Counted from the stretch's first letter, positions 28,550 to 38,449 are shown. The stretch: DNA of 64,000 nt from Pseudoxanthomonas sp. J31 (GCF_000510725.1 NZ_AZNZ01000003.1:248001-312000), one strand, 5' to 3'. Made by a program: numbers and translations. Notes: generated from the letters alone by a model not told the origin.

Positions 28550-29218
28550 ATGAGCGCGATCGCCAGCGACATCTATTCCAGCCTCGGGCTGGCCCCGGCC
28601 GCGACCGGCAACGGCGCCAAGAGCGACTCGCTGGGCCAGGCCGACTTCCTGCGCCTGATGACCGAGCAGCTCAAGCACCAGGACCCGCTGAACCCGATGG
28701 AGAACAGCCAGTTCCTGGGGCAGCTGGCGCAGTTCTCCACCGTGCAGGGCATCGAGACCCTCAATACCCAGGTCAAGGCGTTCTCGTCGGCGCTGAGCAG
28801 CGACCAGCTGCTGCGCGGCGCCGCCCTGGTCGGGCACGAGGTGCTGGTGCCGTCGGCGAAGGTCGCGCTGGGCGAATCCGGCGGCGCCAGCGGTGCGGTC
28901 GCCGCGCCCGACGCCGGCACGGTGCAGTTCACCGTCACCGACGCCACCGGGCGCACGGTCAAGGAGTTCAGCGTCCCGGCCAACCGCGCCGGCGAGGTTG
29001 CCTTCGCCTGGGACGGCACCAACCACCTCGGCGAGCGCGCGCCCGCCGGCAGCTACGGGATCACCGCCAAGTACACCGCCAACGACGGCAGCACCAAGGC
29101 GCTGGACACCTACGTCCGCGGCAAGGTCGACAGCGTCACCGCCGGCAGCGATGGCCTGTTCCTCGACCTCCCGGGCCTGGGCACCGTCCCGCTCGACTAC
29201 GTGCTCCGCATCAGCTGA
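28550..29218 (+). CDS. flgD: flagellar hook cap FlgD
   Basis: This is the 222-residue hook-capping scaffold. The N-terminal conserved export region reads DFLRLMTEQLKHQDPLNPME (about 35-54), then FLGQLAQFSTVQGIETLN. The C-terminal half holds the FlgD Ig-like/tudor region (FTVTDATGRTVKEFSVPANR, FAWDGTNHLGERAPAGSYGI). It lies between flgC and flgE with short gaps, as in other polar-flagellum operons. Confidence 0.95.
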   Translation: MSAIASDIYSSLGLAPAATGNGAKSDSLGQADFLRLMTEQLKHQDPLNPMENSQFLGQLAQFSTVQGIETLNTQVKAFSSALSSDQLLRGAALVGHEVLVPSAKVALGESGGASGAVAAPDAGTVQFTVTDATGRTVKEFSVPANRAGEVAFAWDGTNHLGERAPAGSYGITAKYTANDGSTKALDTYVRGKVDSVTAGSDGLFLDLPGLGTVPLDYVLRIS

Positions 29219-29250
29219 GCCGCACCACCCGAATTCCGCAGGAGTCCGCC

Positions 29251-30471
29251 ATGAGCTTCACCACCTCGCTGTCCGGCATCAACGCGGCCAACGCCGACCT
29301 CAACGTCACCTCGAACAACATCGCCAACGCCAGCACCGTCGGCTTCAAGACCTCGCGTGCCGAGTTCGCCGACCTGTTCTCCACCACCAGCTACGGCCTG
29401 GCGCGGAACGCGATCGGTTCGGGCGTGAAGGTCAGCAACATCGCCCAGCAGTTCGCGCAGGGCAACATCGACCCGACCGGCCGCAGCCTGGACTTCGCCA
29501 TCGACGGCGAAGGCTTCTTCACCGTGGTCAAGAACGGCGACACCCTCTACACCCGCGCCGGCAACTTCCAGCCCGACAGCAGCGGCTACGTGATCACCCC
29601 GGACGGCGCGCGACTGCAGGTGTACGCGCCCAACGCCAGCGGCGGCTTCGACGTCGGCCGCACCACCGACCTGAAGCTGGCCACCACCGACAGCCCGCCG
29701 CGCCAGAGCAGCCTCGTCGAGCTGATGGTCACCCTGCCCGGCGCCGCCACCGAGCCGACCGTGCAGCCGTTCGACCCGTCCGATGCCAACAGCTACAACG
29801 CCGGCAGCGGCGGCGTCACCGTGTACGACTCGCTGGGCGTGCCGCACGTGCAGGCCTCGTACTTCGTCAAGACCGCCAACCCGAACGAGTGGCAGGTCTA
29901 CAACTACATCGACGGCAACCCGGTCGGCGCGCCGACCACGCTGCAGTTCGATTCCAACGGCGCCCTGGTGTCCCCGGCCGACGGCCGCGTCGCCATGGAT
30001 CCCTACGCGCCGGGCACCGGCGCCGGCACCCTGGAGCTGAGCCTGGACATCAGCGGGAGCACCCAGTACGGCAGCAACTTCGCCCTGCGCAGCGTCAACC
30101 AGGACGGCGTGGCCTCCGGCAAGCTGACCGAGATCGACGTGTCCGAGGACGGCGTGGTCTATGCCCGCTACTCCAACGGCGAGGACGTGCCGCTGGGCCA
30201 GATCGTGCTGACCAACTTCGTCAACCCGCAGGGCCTGCAGGCGGTCGGCAACAACATGTGGGCGGCGACCTACTCCTCGGGCACGCCGCGCAGCGGCACC
30301 CCGGATTCGTCGGACTTCGGCCGCATCCAGTCCGGCGCGCTGGAGGCCTCGACCGTGGACCTGACCGAGCAGCTGGTCAACATGATCACCGCGCAGCGCA
30401 ACTTCCAGGCCAACGCGCAGATGATCTCGACCCAGGACCAGGCCACCCAGACGGTCATCAACATCCGGTAA
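29251..30471 (+). CDS. flgE: flagellar hook protein FlgE
   Basis: This 406-residue hook subunit has the N-terminal motif SFTTSLSGINAANADLNVTS then NNIANASTVGFKTSRAEFAD, a variable middle with the FlgE D2 domain (SYFVKTANPNEWQVYNYIDG), and the C-terminal helix LVNMITAQRNFQANAQMIST. Length is close to the E. coli protein. It ends at a TAA immediately followed by a repeat-bearing spacer before flgF, the only sizeable break inside the flgB-F unit. Confidence 0.96.
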   Translation: MSFTTSLSGINAANADLNVTSNNIANASTVGFKTSRAEFADLFSTTSYGLARNAIGSGVKVSNIAQQFAQGNIDPTGRSLDFAIDGEGFFTVVKNGDTLYTRAGNFQPDSSGYVITPDGARLQVYAPNASGGFDVGRTTDLKLATTDSPPRQSSLVELMVTLPGAATEPTVQPFDPSDANSYNAGSGGVTVYDSLGVPHVQASYFVKTANPNEWQVYNYIDGNPVGAPTTLQFDSNGALVSPADGRVAMDPYAPGTGAGTLELSLDISGSTQYGSNFALRSVNQDGVASGKLTEIDVSEDGVVYARYSNGEDVPLGQIVLTNFVNPQGLQAVGNNMWAATYSSGTPRSGTPDSSDFGRIQSGALEASTVDLTEQLVNMITAQRNFQANAQMISTQDQATQTVINIR

Positions 30472-30574
30472 TTCGTGATTGGTGATTGGTGGTTGGAGGA
30501 GGCCAACGCGCTCCTCCAACCACCATCACTATTCCGGTCAGCCGGCTCTTTCCAATCACGAATCACGAATCACG
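30472..30574. repeat. compound inverted repeat between flgE and flgF (REP-like)
   Basis: The outer arms are CGTGATTGGTGATTGG (30474-30489) and CCAATCACGAATCACG (30552-30567), inverted with one mismatch. Inside them a perfect 14-bp stem, GGTGGTTGGAGGAG (30488-30501) and CTCCTCCAACCACC (30511-30524), has a 9-base loop and extends a further 5 bp past a one-base bulge. The right side carries three perfect tandem copies of AATCACG (30554-30574). Its AT content and repeat structure contrast with the operon around it. Similar GATTCGTGATT-type intergenic repeats are known in Xanthomonadaceae genomes. Confidence 0.8.
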
Positions 30575-30582
30575 GCCCGCCC

Positions 30583-31332
30583 ATGGACAAAGCGCTCTAC
30601 ATCGCGATGACCGGCGCCCGCGCCTCGCTGCAGGCGCAGGGCACGGTCAGCCACAACCTGGCCAATGCCGATACCGCCGGGTTCAAGGCGGTGCTGGCCA
30701 ATACCGAGGCCTTCCCGGTGCGCGGCGCCGGGTATCCGTCGCGGGTGGCGGCGCTGCACGTGGACCAGGGGTTCAATTCCAGCGTCGGCGCGCAGCGCGT
30801 CACCGGCAATCCGCTGGACGTGTCGCTGCACGCCGACCGCTGGCTGGCGGTGCAGGCGCCGGGCGGCGGCGAGGCCTACACCCGCGCCGGCAACCTGTCG
30901 CTGACCCCGAACGGGCAGCTGGTGACCGCCGGCGGCCATCCGGTGCTGGACCAAGACGGCAACCCGATCGCCCTGCCCCCGCACCAGGCGCTGGAGATCG
31001 GCCAGGACGGCACCGTGTCCATCATCCCGCTGGGCGAAGGCGCCGACACCATGGCGGTGCTGGGGCGTCTGAAGGTGGTCGAGGCGCGACCGGAGCAGCT
31101 GCAGCGCGGCCTGGACGGCCTGATGCGCAACATCGCCCCGCAGCAGCCGCTGCAGCAGGCACCCGGCACCGTGCTCACCACCGGCGTAATCGAGGAAAGC
31201 AACGTCGACGCCGCCGGCGCGCTGGTGCAGATGATCCAGATCCAGCGCCAGTTCGAGATGCAGGTGAAGGTCATCAAGAACGGCGACGAGAACGCGCGCT
31301 CGGCCAACACCATGCTGCGCCTGGGCGGCTGA
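30583..31332 (+). CDS. flgF: flagellar rod protein FlgF
   Basis: This 249-residue distal-side rod subunit begins MDKALYIAMTGARASLQAQG and carries SHNLANADTAGFKAVLANTE, the rod/hook N-terminal signature. The C-terminus has GALVQMIQIQRQFEMQVKVI and ends MLRLGG. A longer open frame begins at 30475, but its extra 36 residues are translated repeat sequence, so 30583 is the better start. It is separated from flgE by the repeat and from flgG by a sigma-54 promoter. Confidence 0.94.
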   Translation: MDKALYIAMTGARASLQAQGTVSHNLANADTAGFKAVLANTEAFPVRGAGYPSRVAALHVDQGFNSSVGAQRVTGNPLDVSLHADRWLAVQAPGGGEAYTRAGNLSLTPNGQLVTAGGHPVLDQDGNPIALPPHQALEIGQDGTVSIIPLGEGADTMAVLGRLKVVEARPEQLQRGLDGLMRNIAPQQPLQQAPGTVLTTGVIEESNVDAAGALVQMIQIQRQFEMQVKVIKNGDENARSANTMLRLGG

Positions 31333-31532
31333 CGGCCGTTCCGGCCCCCGGCCGGTGCCTCCGCCGGGAAGGACATCCGGGCGCCTCCCGCCCCGTCGGC
31401 AAGGCGCCCGTTCCTTTGCTTCCGTGCCCTGCCCCTGCGCACGCCCGGGCGGCCCCGTCGCGGCCGCGACGGCGTCCCGGCGCGCGGACGGCATGCCGCC
31501 ACGGCCAGCGCGACGGGCCTCCGACGCGGTTC

Positions 31533-31548
31533 TGGCACGCCCCATGCA
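31533..31548 (+). promoter_or_regulatory. sigma-54 promoter of the flgGHIJKL operon
   Basis: TGGCACGCCCCATGCA: GG at 31534-31535, ten bases, GC at 31546-31547. The -12 element reads ATGCA instead of TTGCA. It ends 39 bp before the flgG ATG. Confidence 0.85.
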
Positions 31549-31587
31549 TCAGGGGTGGCGTCAATCCGTCACGTGAGGTTCCGCGTC

Positions 31588-32373
31588 ATGAATCAGGCAC
31601 TCTGGGTCGCCAAGACCGGTCTGGATGCGCAGCAGACGCGCATGTCCGTGGTGGCCAACAACCTGGCCAACACCAACACCACCGGCTTCAAGCGCGACCG
31701 CGCCAACTTCGAGGACCTGCTGTACCAGCAGGTGCGCCAGCCCGGCGGCTCGACCTCGGCGCAGACCCAGCTGCCATCCGGCCTGCAGCTGGGCACCGGC
31801 GTGCGCGTGGTGTCCACCGCCAAGGACTTCCAGCAGGGCAACCCGCAGCAGACCGGCCGCGCCCTGGACGTGATGATCAACGGCCGCGGGTTCTTCGAGG
31901 TGCTGATGCCCGACGGCAGCTCGGCCTACACCCGCGACGGCAGCTTCCAGGTCAACGCCCAGGGCGAGCTGGTGACCAGCAGCGGCTACCCGGTGCAGCC
32001 GGGCATCCAGATCCCCGAGGGCGCGCAGTCGATGACCATCGGCACCGACGGCACGATCACCGTGCAGATGGCCGGCGACGGCCAGGCGCTGGAGATCGGC
32101 GCCCTGACCCTCACCGACTTCATCAATCCCGCCGGCCTGCAGGCACGCGGCGAGAACCTGTACGTGGAGACCACCGCCTCCGGACCGGCGCAGAACGGCA
32201 CGCCCGGCCTCAATGGCCTGGGCCTGATCGAACAGGGTGCGCTGGAGGGCAGCAACGTCAACGTGGTCGAGGAGCTGGTGAGCATGATCGAGACCCAGCG
32301 CGCCTACGAAATGAACGCCAAGGCCATCTCCACCACCGACTCGATGCTCGGCTTCCTCAACAACAACGTCTGA
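31588..32373 (+). CDS. flgG: flagellar distal rod protein FlgG
   Basis: This 261-residue distal rod protein begins [20 protein letters not shown], followed by [20 protein letters not shown]. The C-terminal signature is [20 protein letters not shown]. Length is exactly that usual for FlgG. I chose 31588 over an in-frame ATG 33 bases upstream because it matches the family start and has GAGG at a suitable distance. It opens the second flg operon, driven by its own sigma-54 promoter. Confidence 0.97.
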   Translation: MNQALWVAKTGLDAQQTRMSVVANNLANTNTTGFKRDRANFEDLLYQQVRQPGGSTSAQTQLPSGLQLGTGVRVVSTAKDFQQGNPQQTGRALDVMINGRGFFEVLMPDGSSAYTRDGSFQVNAQGELVTSSGYPVQPGIQIPEGAQSMTIGTDGTITVQMAGDGQALEIGALTLTDFINPAGLQARGENLYVETTASGPAQNGTPGLNGLGLIEQGALEGSNVNVVEELVSMIETQRAYEMNAKAISTTDSMLGFLNNNV

Positions 32374-32400
32374 CCGCGCTAGCGCCGCTGGAGTCCCGCC

Positions 32401-33090
32401 ATGAACCCGCGTCCCCGTTCCGCCCTCGTCCTGGCGCTGCCGGCCGTGCTGCTGCTGGGCGGCTGCGCGGCCGCCGGCGACGTGCGCCCCTACCCGCCGC
32501 TGGCGCCGATCGTCCCGGTCATGCCGGCCCAGGCCGCGCCAACGCCCGGCGCGATCTACGCCGGCGGCCAGGGGCTGTCGCTGTACGGCGACCGCATCGC
32601 CCGCGACGTCGGCGACCTGCTGACCATCACCCTGGTCGAGTCCACCACCGCGCAGACCAGCGCCACCACCCAGGTCAGCAAGGACAGCGAGCTGTCCACC
32701 GGGGTGACCTCGCTGTTCGGCGGGCCGGTGAGCTTCAAGGGCCGCGACATCCTCTCGGCCTCGGCCAACGGCGAGCGCGGCTTCGACGGCCAGGGCAAGT
32801 CCAGCCAGAGCAACCGCCTGCAGGGCAGCGTCACCGTGAGCGTGATCCAGCGCCTGCCCAACGGCAACCTGGTCGTGCAGGGGCAGAAGAACCTGCGCCT
32901 CAACCAGGGCGACGAGCTGGTGCAGATCCAGGGCATCGTCCGCCCGCAGGACATCTCGCGCGACAACACCGTGCCCTCCAGCCGGGTCGGCGAGGCGCGG
33001 ATCGTCTATGGCGGCCGCGGCGCGCTGGCCCAGTCCAACGCGATGGGCTGGCTGAGCCGCTTCTTCAATTCCGGCCTGTACCCGTACTGA
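32401..33090 (+). CDS. flgH: flagellar L-ring lipoprotein FlgH
   Basis: This 229-residue outer-membrane ring subunit has a lipoprotein signal peptide ending in the lipobox LLGGC with acylated Cys22. The mature protein shows family motifs DVGDLLTITLVESTTAQTSA, VSVIQRLPNGNLVVQGQKNL and GIVRPQDISRDNTVPSSRV. It sits in the usual flgG-flgH-flgI order, with short gaps and good ribosome-binding sites. Confidence 0.96.
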   Translation: MNPRPRSALVLALPAVLLLGGCAAAGDVRPYPPLAPIVPVMPAQAAPTPGAIYAGGQGLSLYGDRIARDVGDLLTITLVESTTAQTSATTQVSKDSELSTGVTSLFGGPVSFKGRDILSASANGERGFDGQGKSSQSNRLQGSVTVSVIQRLPNGNLVVQGQKNLRLNQGDELVQIQGIVRPQDISRDNTVPSSRVGEARIVYGGRGALAQSNAMGWLSRFFNSGLYPY

Positions 33091-33099
33091 GGTCGCCCC

Positions 33100-34230
33100 A
33101 TGGCAACGTCCCGCAACCCCATTTCCGGCCTGCGCGCCCTCGCCTGCGCGCTGGTGCTGCTGGCCCTGGTGGCCGCGCCGGCGCAGGCCGAGCGCATCAA
33201 GGACCTGGCCCAGGTCGGCGGCGTGCGCAGCAACGCCTTGGTCGGCTACGGCCTGGTGGTGGGCCTGGACAACAGCGGCGACCGCACCAGCCAGGCGCCG
33301 TTCACCGTGCAGAGCCTGAAGAACATGCTCGCCGAGCTGGGCGTGCAGGTGCCGGCCAACGTCAACCCGCAGCTGAAGAACGTGGCCGCGGTGGCGATCC
33401 ACGCCGAGTTGCCGCCGTTCGCCAAGCCCGGCCAGACCATCGACGTGACCGTGTCCTCGATCGGCAACGCGGTGTCGCTGCGCGGCGGTTCGCTGCTGAT
33501 GGCGCCGCTGAAGGGCGCCGACGGCCAGGTCTACGCCATCGCCCAGGGCAACCTGGTGGTCGGCGGCTTCGGCGCCCAGGGCCGCGACGGCTCGCGCGTG
33601 GCGGTCAACATCCCCAGCACCGGGCGCATCCCCAACGGCGCCACCATCGAGCGCGCCCTGCCCAACGTGCTGGAGGCCGGCGGCGACCTGACCCTCAACC
33701 TGCACCGCACCGACTTCACCACCGTCGCGCGCATGGTCGACGCGATCAACCGCATGTACGGCCCCGGCGTGGCGCGCGCGGTGGACGGGGTGACGGTGGC
33801 CGTGTCCGCGCCGTCGGACCCGGGCATGCGCATCAGCTTCCTCTCCCAGATCGAGAACCTGGAACTGACCCCGGGCACCGCGCCTGCCAAGGTCATCGTC
33901 AACGCCCGCACCGGCACGGTGGTGATCGGTTCGCAGGTGCGGGTGATGCCGGCGGCGGTCACCCACGGCGCGTTGACCGTGACCATCAACGAGGGCGTGC
34001 AGGTGAGCCAGCCCGGCGCCTTCGCCGGCGGCGGCACCGTGGCCGCCCCGACATCCTCGATCAGCAGCGCGCAGGAAGGCAGCCGCATGTTCCGCTTCGA
34101 GGGCGGCACCACCCTGGACGAGATCGTGCGCGCGGTGAACGAGGTCGGCGCCGCGCCGGGCGACCTGATCGCCATCCTCGAGGCCCTGAAGCAGGCCGGC
34201 GCGCTGCGCGCGGAGCTGGAAGTGATCTGA
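33100..34230 (+). CDS. flgI: flagellar P-ring protein FlgI
   Basis: This 376-residue periplasmic ring protein surrounds the rod. A signal peptide covers residues 1-30 (cleavage after APAQA), then [20 protein letters not shown] and [19 protein letters not shown], the FlgI signature. The C-terminus [20 protein letters not shown] is likewise diagnostic. It overlaps flgJ by one base (TGATG). FlgA, its assembly chaperone, is encoded 7 kb upstream. Confidence 0.97.
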   Translation: MATSRNPISGLRALACALVLLALVAAPAQAERIKDLAQVGGVRSNALVGYGLVVGLDNSGDRTSQAPFTVQSLKNMLAELGVQVPANVNPQLKNVAAVAIHAELPPFAKPGQTIDVTVSSIGNAVSLRGGSLLMAPLKGADGQVYAIAQGNLVVGGFGAQGRDGSRVAVNIPSTGRIPNGATIERALPNVLEAGGDLTLNLHRTDFTTVARMVDAINRMYGPGVARAVDGVTVAVSAPSDPGMRISFLSQIENLELTPGTAPAKVIVNARTGTVVIGSQVRVMPAAVTHGALTVTINEGVQVSQPGAFAGGGTVAAPTSSISSAQEGSRMFRFEGGTTLDEIVRAVNEVGAAPGDLIAILEALKQAGALRAELEVI

Positions 34231-35339
34231 TGCGCATCGACGCCCGCCCGCTGGAATTGGCGCCCCAGTCCGCTCCCGACGTCGCGCGGGTGGAACATGC
34301 CGCGCGCCAGCTCGAAGGCCAGTTCGCGCAGATGCTGGTCAAGAGCATGCGCGACGCCAGCTTCGGCGACTCGTTGTTCCCCAACGAGAACCAGGTCTTC
34401 CGCGACATGTACGACCAGCAGCTGGCGCAGGCGCTGACTTCCGGCAAGGGCCTGGGGCTGGCGCCGATGATCGCGCGCCAGCTGGCCCGGCAGAGCGGCA
34501 TCGACGCCGGCGGCGGCAAGCCGCTGGATACCCGCATCGACGTCCGTCCCGGCCCGACCCGTGCCGCCGCCGCGGCCCAGGCCTACGCCAGTGCCGCCGG
34601 GACGATGGACGTTCTCTCCCCCGGCGCCGATCGGGCCCTGGACCTGATCGCCGGCCGCGAGGGCGGCGATGCCGGCGAAGGCTCGCCGCTGGACGCGCTG
34701 GTCCGCCGCCTGATGGCCGGCCCGGAGGGCGCGGTGGCCACCACCGGCATGCTCCCGCCGGGTGCCGCGGCCCGGGCGGCGGCGGAGTTCGCGCCGCGCA
34801 GCCCCGAGCACTTCGTCGCCAGCATCTGGGACCAAGCCCAGGCCGCGGCCCGGGAACTGGGCGTGGACGCGCGCGCCCTGGTGGCCCAGGCCGCGCTGGA
34901 AACCGGCTGGGGCCGGCGCCAGATCCAGCGCGATGGCGGCGGCAGCGCCAACAACCTGTTCGGCATCAAGGCCAACGGCTGGAGCGGCGAGCGCGCCACC
35001 ACCCGCACCCACGAATACGCCGGCGGCGTGCGCCGCACCGAGACCGCGCAGTTCCGTGCCTACGCCTCCCCGGCCGAGAGCTTCGCCGACTACGTGCGCT
35101 TGCTGAAGAACAACCCGCGCTACCAGAAGGCGCTGCAGGCCGGCGGCGACGTCCGCCGCTTCGCCCAGGCGCTGCAGAACGCCGGCTATGCCACCGATCC
35201 GGGTTACGCGGCCAAGATCACCGCCATCGCCAATGGCCCGACCGTCAACCGCGCCATGCAGGCGATCGCCGGCGTGGCCGCGCGCGCGGCCGGCGGCGCG
35301 CTGGCCGCGGCCGACGTGGCCGGCTTCACCAGGAGATAA
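34230..35339 (+). CDS. flgJ: rod cap and peptidoglycan hydrolase FlgJ
   Basis: This encodes 369 residues in two domains. The N-terminal rod-binding part (about 25-105) contains GQFAQMLVKSMRDASFGDSL. The C-terminal glucosaminidase-type domain (about 195-345) has AALETGWG with likely catalytic E224, then SANNLFGIKANGW and FADYVRLLKNNPRYQKAL. The two are joined by an Ala/Gly-rich linker, and the C-terminal tail is Ala-rich. The hydrolase opens the cell wall for rod passage. It is slightly longer than E. coli FlgJ (313 residues), mostly in linker and tail. Confidence 0.95.
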   Translation: MRIDARPLELAPQSAPDVARVEHAARQLEGQFAQMLVKSMRDASFGDSLFPNENQVFRDMYDQQLAQALTSGKGLGLAPMIARQLARQSGIDAGGGKPLDTRIDVRPGPTRAAAAAQAYASAAGTMDVLSPGADRALDLIAGREGGDAGEGSPLDALVRRLMAGPEGAVATTGMLPPGAAARAAAEFAPRSPEHFVASIWDQAQAAARELGVDARALVAQAALETGWGRRQIQRDGGGSANNLFGIKANGWSGERATTRTHEYAGGVRRTETAQFRAYASPAESFADYVRLLKNNPRYQKALQAGGDVRRFAQALQNAGYATDPGYAAKITAIANGPTVNRAMQAIAGVAARAAGGALAAADVAGFTRR

Positions 35340-35342
35340 GCG

Positions 35343-37220
35343 ATGTCCGTCCTGTCCACCGGCACCGGCGCCCTGCTCGCGTTCCAGCGGGCGCTTTCGA
35401 CGGTCAGCCACAACGTCGCCAACGTCAACACCGAGGGCTATACCCGGCAGCGCGTCGACTTCGCCACGCGCACGCCGATCGACTACGGCTACGGCTACGT
35501 CGGCAGCGGCACCAAGGTCGCCGACATCCGGCGCATGGCCGACGAGCTGGCGACCTCTCGCCTGCTCGACAGCGGTGGTGAACTGGCGCGCCTGCAGCAG
35601 CTTTCCGCCCTGACTTCGCGCCTGGACGCGCTGTTTTCCGACAGCGCCACCAACCTCGCCGGCGCCTGGTCCAACTTCTTCGACTCGGTCAGCGCGCTGT
35701 CCTCCAACGCCGCCGCCACCGCCGAGCGCCAGAACGTGCTGGCCGAGGCCAACGCCCTGGCCACCCGCTTCCGCCAGCTCGACGGCCACATCGCCTCGCT
35801 GGATTCGGAGATCAACAACAGCCTGCTGGCCGGCGCCAGCGAGATCAGCCGCCTGGCCGCGGAGATCGCCCGCATCAACGGCGAGGTCGGCTCGGACGCC
35901 AGCAAGGCCGCGCCCGACCTGCTGGATCGCCGCGACCAGCTGGTGGCCGAACTGGTCGGCTACACCGGCGGCACCGCGGTCATGCAGGACGGCGGCGCGA
36001 TCAACGTGTTCACCGCCGGTGGCCAGCCCCTGGTGGTGGGCGTGCAGGCCTCGAAGCTGACCACCGTGGCCGATCCCTACCGTCCCGAGCGCCTGCAGCT
36101 GGCGCTGGACGGCGGCGGTTCGCGGACCGTGCTGGACCAGCGCGTGCTGGGCGGCCGGATGGGCGGCCTGCTGGAGTTCCGCAACACCGTGCTGGACCCG
36201 GCAGCCGCCGAGCTGGGCCGGATCGCGGTGGCGATGGCGACCACCTTCAACCAGGGCCATGCCGCGGGCATGGACCTGTACGGCAACCTGGGCGGCGCCT
36301 TCTTCGACGTGCCGGCGCCGCAGGTCAACGCGCACGCCGGCAACGGCGGCGGCGCCACCCTCCAGGCCCAGGTCGCCGACGTGTCCGCGCTCGACGGCCA
36401 GAACCTGGTGCTGCGCCTGGGCGATACCGGCTGGATCGCGATGCGCGCCGACACCGGCGAGGCCTTGCCGATGACCGGCAGCGGCACCGCGGCTGACCCG
36501 TTCGTGGTCGCCGGCATCTCGCTGCAGGTTTCCGGCACCGCCGCGATCGGCGACCGCTTCCTGGTGCAGCCGACCGCGCGCGCGCCGGGTGGCTTCTCGG
36601 TGGCGATCTCCGATCCGTCGCGCATTGCCGCCGCCACGCCGGTGCGTGGCAACGCCGCGCTGTCCAACGTGGGCAGCGGCGCGCTGTCCGGCCTGCGCGT
36701 GGAGGACGCCTCCGATCCCGCCCTGCTGCAGGACGCGGTCATCGAGTTCCTCGACGCCGGGCAGTACACCATCGACGGCGCCGGCCCGTTCGCCTTCACC
36801 CCGGGCCAGCGCATCAGCGCCAACGGCTGGAGCGTAGTGCTCGACGGCATCCCGGCGGCCGGCGACCAGTTCACCATCTCGCGCGCGGCACCCGGCAGCG
36901 GCGACAACGGCAATGCCACCCGCCTGGCCAACCTGGACGACGCGCGCGTGGTCAGCGGCGGCACCATCAGCCTCAACGGCGCGGTCGGCGGCCTCACCAC
37001 CATGGTCGGCTCGGCCGCGCGCCAGGCCGAGTACGCGGCCGACGCGCAGCAGGTGATCCACGACGACGCCAGGGCCGCGCGCGACGCGGTGGCCGGCGTC
37101 AACCTCGACGAGGAGGCGGCCAACATGCTGCGCCTGCAGCAGGCCTACCAGGCCGCCGCGCAGATCATCTCCACCGCCGACAACCTGTTCCAGTCCATCC
37201 TGAGCGCCGTCCGCCGATGA
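35343..37220 (+). CDS. flgK: hook-filament junction protein FlgK (HAP1)
   Basis: This 625-residue protein begins MSVLSTGTGALLAFQRALST and SHNVANVNTEGYTRQRVDFA, the FlgK N-terminal signature. The C-terminus has AGVNLDEEAANMLRLQQAYQ and AAAQIISTADNLFQSILSAV. The long middle contains GRMGGLLEFRNTVLDPAAAE, conserved in FlgK. It overlaps flgL by four bases (ATGA). FlgN, encoded 10 kb upstream, is its expected export chaperone. Confidence 0.96.
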   Translation: MSVLSTGTGALLAFQRALSTVSHNVANVNTEGYTRQRVDFATRTPIDYGYGYVGSGTKVADIRRMADELATSRLLDSGGELARLQQLSALTSRLDALFSDSATNLAGAWSNFFDSVSALSSNAAATAERQNVLAEANALATRFRQLDGHIASLDSEINNSLLAGASEISRLAAEIARINGEVGSDASKAAPDLLDRRDQLVAELVGYTGGTAVMQDGGAINVFTAGGQPLVVGVQASKLTTVADPYRPERLQLALDGGGSRTVLDQRVLGGRMGGLLEFRNTVLDPAAAELGRIAVAMATTFNQGHAAGMDLYGNLGGAFFDVPAPQVNAHAGNGGGATLQAQVADVSALDGQNLVLRLGDTGWIAMRADTGEALPMTGSGTAADPFVVAGISLQVSGTAAIGDRFLVQPTARAPGGFSVAISDPSRIAAATPVRGNAALSNVGSGALSGLRVEDASDPALLQDAVIEFLDAGQYTIDGAGPFAFTPGQRISANGWSVVLDGIPAAGDQFTISRAAPGSGDNGNATRLANLDDARVVSGGTISLNGAVGGLTTMVGSAARQAEYAADAQQVIHDDARAARDAVAGVNLDEEAANMLRLQQAYQAAAQIISTADNLFQSILSAVRR

Positions 37221-38419
37221 ACTCGCGCATCTCCACCAGCCTGATGTACGACCTGTCGCTGGCCACCATGCTGGCGCGGCAGAAGAAGCTCTCGCAGCTG
37301 CAGCAGCAGGTCGCGACCGGGCAGAAAAACATCACCGCCAAGGACGACCCGGTCGGCGTGGGCGCCGCCGTGGGCCTGGACCGCTCGCTGGCCGAACTGG
37401 AGCGGTTCGGGCTCAACGCCAACACCGTGAACCACCGCCTGGGCCTGCAGGAAAACGTCCTCGCGCTGATCGGCGACGACATGATCCGCATCAACGAGCT
37501 GGCGGTGCAGGCCAACACCGACACGCTCTCGGACGATGACCGCAAGTCCATCGCCGCCGAGCTGCGCGCGATCCGCGACAACCTGATCAGCCTGGCCAAC
37601 AGCGACGATGGCGCCGGCCGCTACCTGTTCGGCGGCGCGGCCGACGACGTCGCGCCGTTCACCCGCGTCGCCGGCGGCGTGGCCTACAACGGCGACCAGA
37701 CCCAGCGCCAGGTCGAGATCGCGCCCGGCACCTTCGTGCAGGACACGCTGCCGGGCAGCGAGGTGTTCATGCGCATCCGCACCGGCGACGGCGTGCTGGA
37801 CGCGCGCATGGCCGCGTCCAACACCGGCACCGGCGTGCTGGAGAGCTTCAGCCGCAGCACCGCCGGCGGCTGGAACGGCGAGAGCTACACGATCCGTTTC
37901 ACCGGCGGCGACGGCTACGAGGTGTCCGACGCCAATGGCAACGCGGTCGCCGCGGGGACCTGGACGGCGAAGACGGACATCGAGTTCGGTGGCCTGCGCG
38001 TTTCGATCAGCGGGCAGCCCGCGGACGGCGACGAACTGCAGATCGGTCCGTCCGGGACGCACGACGTGTTCGCCACGGTGCAGCAGCTGGTGGATGCGCT
38101 GGAAGCGCCGGTGGTGACCGGGGCGGACCGCGCGGCCCGCCGCAACGCATTGCAGTCCTCGATGCGCGACATCGCGCGCGCCGCGGAGGCAATGATCGAC
38201 GCGCGGGCTTCCGGCGGCGCGCAGATGGCGCTGATCGAGGACTCGGCCGCGCTGCGCGAGGCAAACGCGGTGACGTTCAAGACCACCCTCTCGGGCATGC
38301 GCGACCTGGATTACGCCGACGCGATCACCCGCTTCCAGCTGGAGAGCACCGCGCTGCAGACGGCGCAGACCGTGTTCACCCGCATGCAGGGGCTATCGCT
38401 GTTCAACCTGCTGCGCTGA
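37217..38419 (+). CDS. flgL: hook-filament junction protein FlgL (HAP3)
   Basis: This 400-residue flagellin-like protein has the N-terminus RISTSLMYDLSLATMLARQK then QLQQQVATGQKNITAKDDPV, typical of FlgL. The C-terminal helix reads DLDYADAITRFQLESTALQT, then AQTVFTRMQGLSLFNLL. The middle domain is longer than in E. coli FlgL (317 residues), as often in Xanthomonadaceae. It is the last gene of the flgGHIJKL unit and is followed by a strong terminator. Confidence 0.95.
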   Translation: MNSRISTSLMYDLSLATMLARQKKLSQLQQQVATGQKNITAKDDPVGVGAAVGLDRSLAELERFGLNANTVNHRLGLQENVLALIGDDMIRINELAVQANTDTLSDDDRKSIAAELRAIRDNLISLANSDDGAGRYLFGGAADDVAPFTRVAGGVAYNGDQTQRQVEIAPGTFVQDTLPGSEVFMRIRTGDGVLDARMAASNTGTGVLESFSRSTAGGWNGESYTIRFTGGDGYEVSDANGNAVAAGTWTAKTDIEFGGLRVSISGQPADGDELQIGPSGTHDVFATVQQLVDALEAPVVTGADRAARRNALQSSMRDIARAAEAMIDARASGGAQMALIEDSAALREANAVTFKTTLSGMRDLDYADAITRFQLESTALQTAQTVFTRMQGLSLFNLLR

Positions 38420-38449
38420 GCGCGCGCGGGCCTCCTGCCCTGGAAACGG

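Noticed and set aside
30475-30582. Longer FlgF with 36 extra N-terminal residues
   Set aside because: The extension is translated repeat DNA and does not resemble rod proteins; the ATG at 30583 matches the family start.
30667-30674. GCCGATAC inside flgF, resembling a FliA -10
   Set aside because: Within coding sequence and without a -35 element at the required distance.
30486-34229. Apparent 1600-codon frame ending in FlgJ, suggesting a giant fusion
   Set aside because: Only the last 369 codons look like protein (FlgJ, with its own coupled start at 34230). The upstream part is an out-of-phase reading of flgF-flgI.
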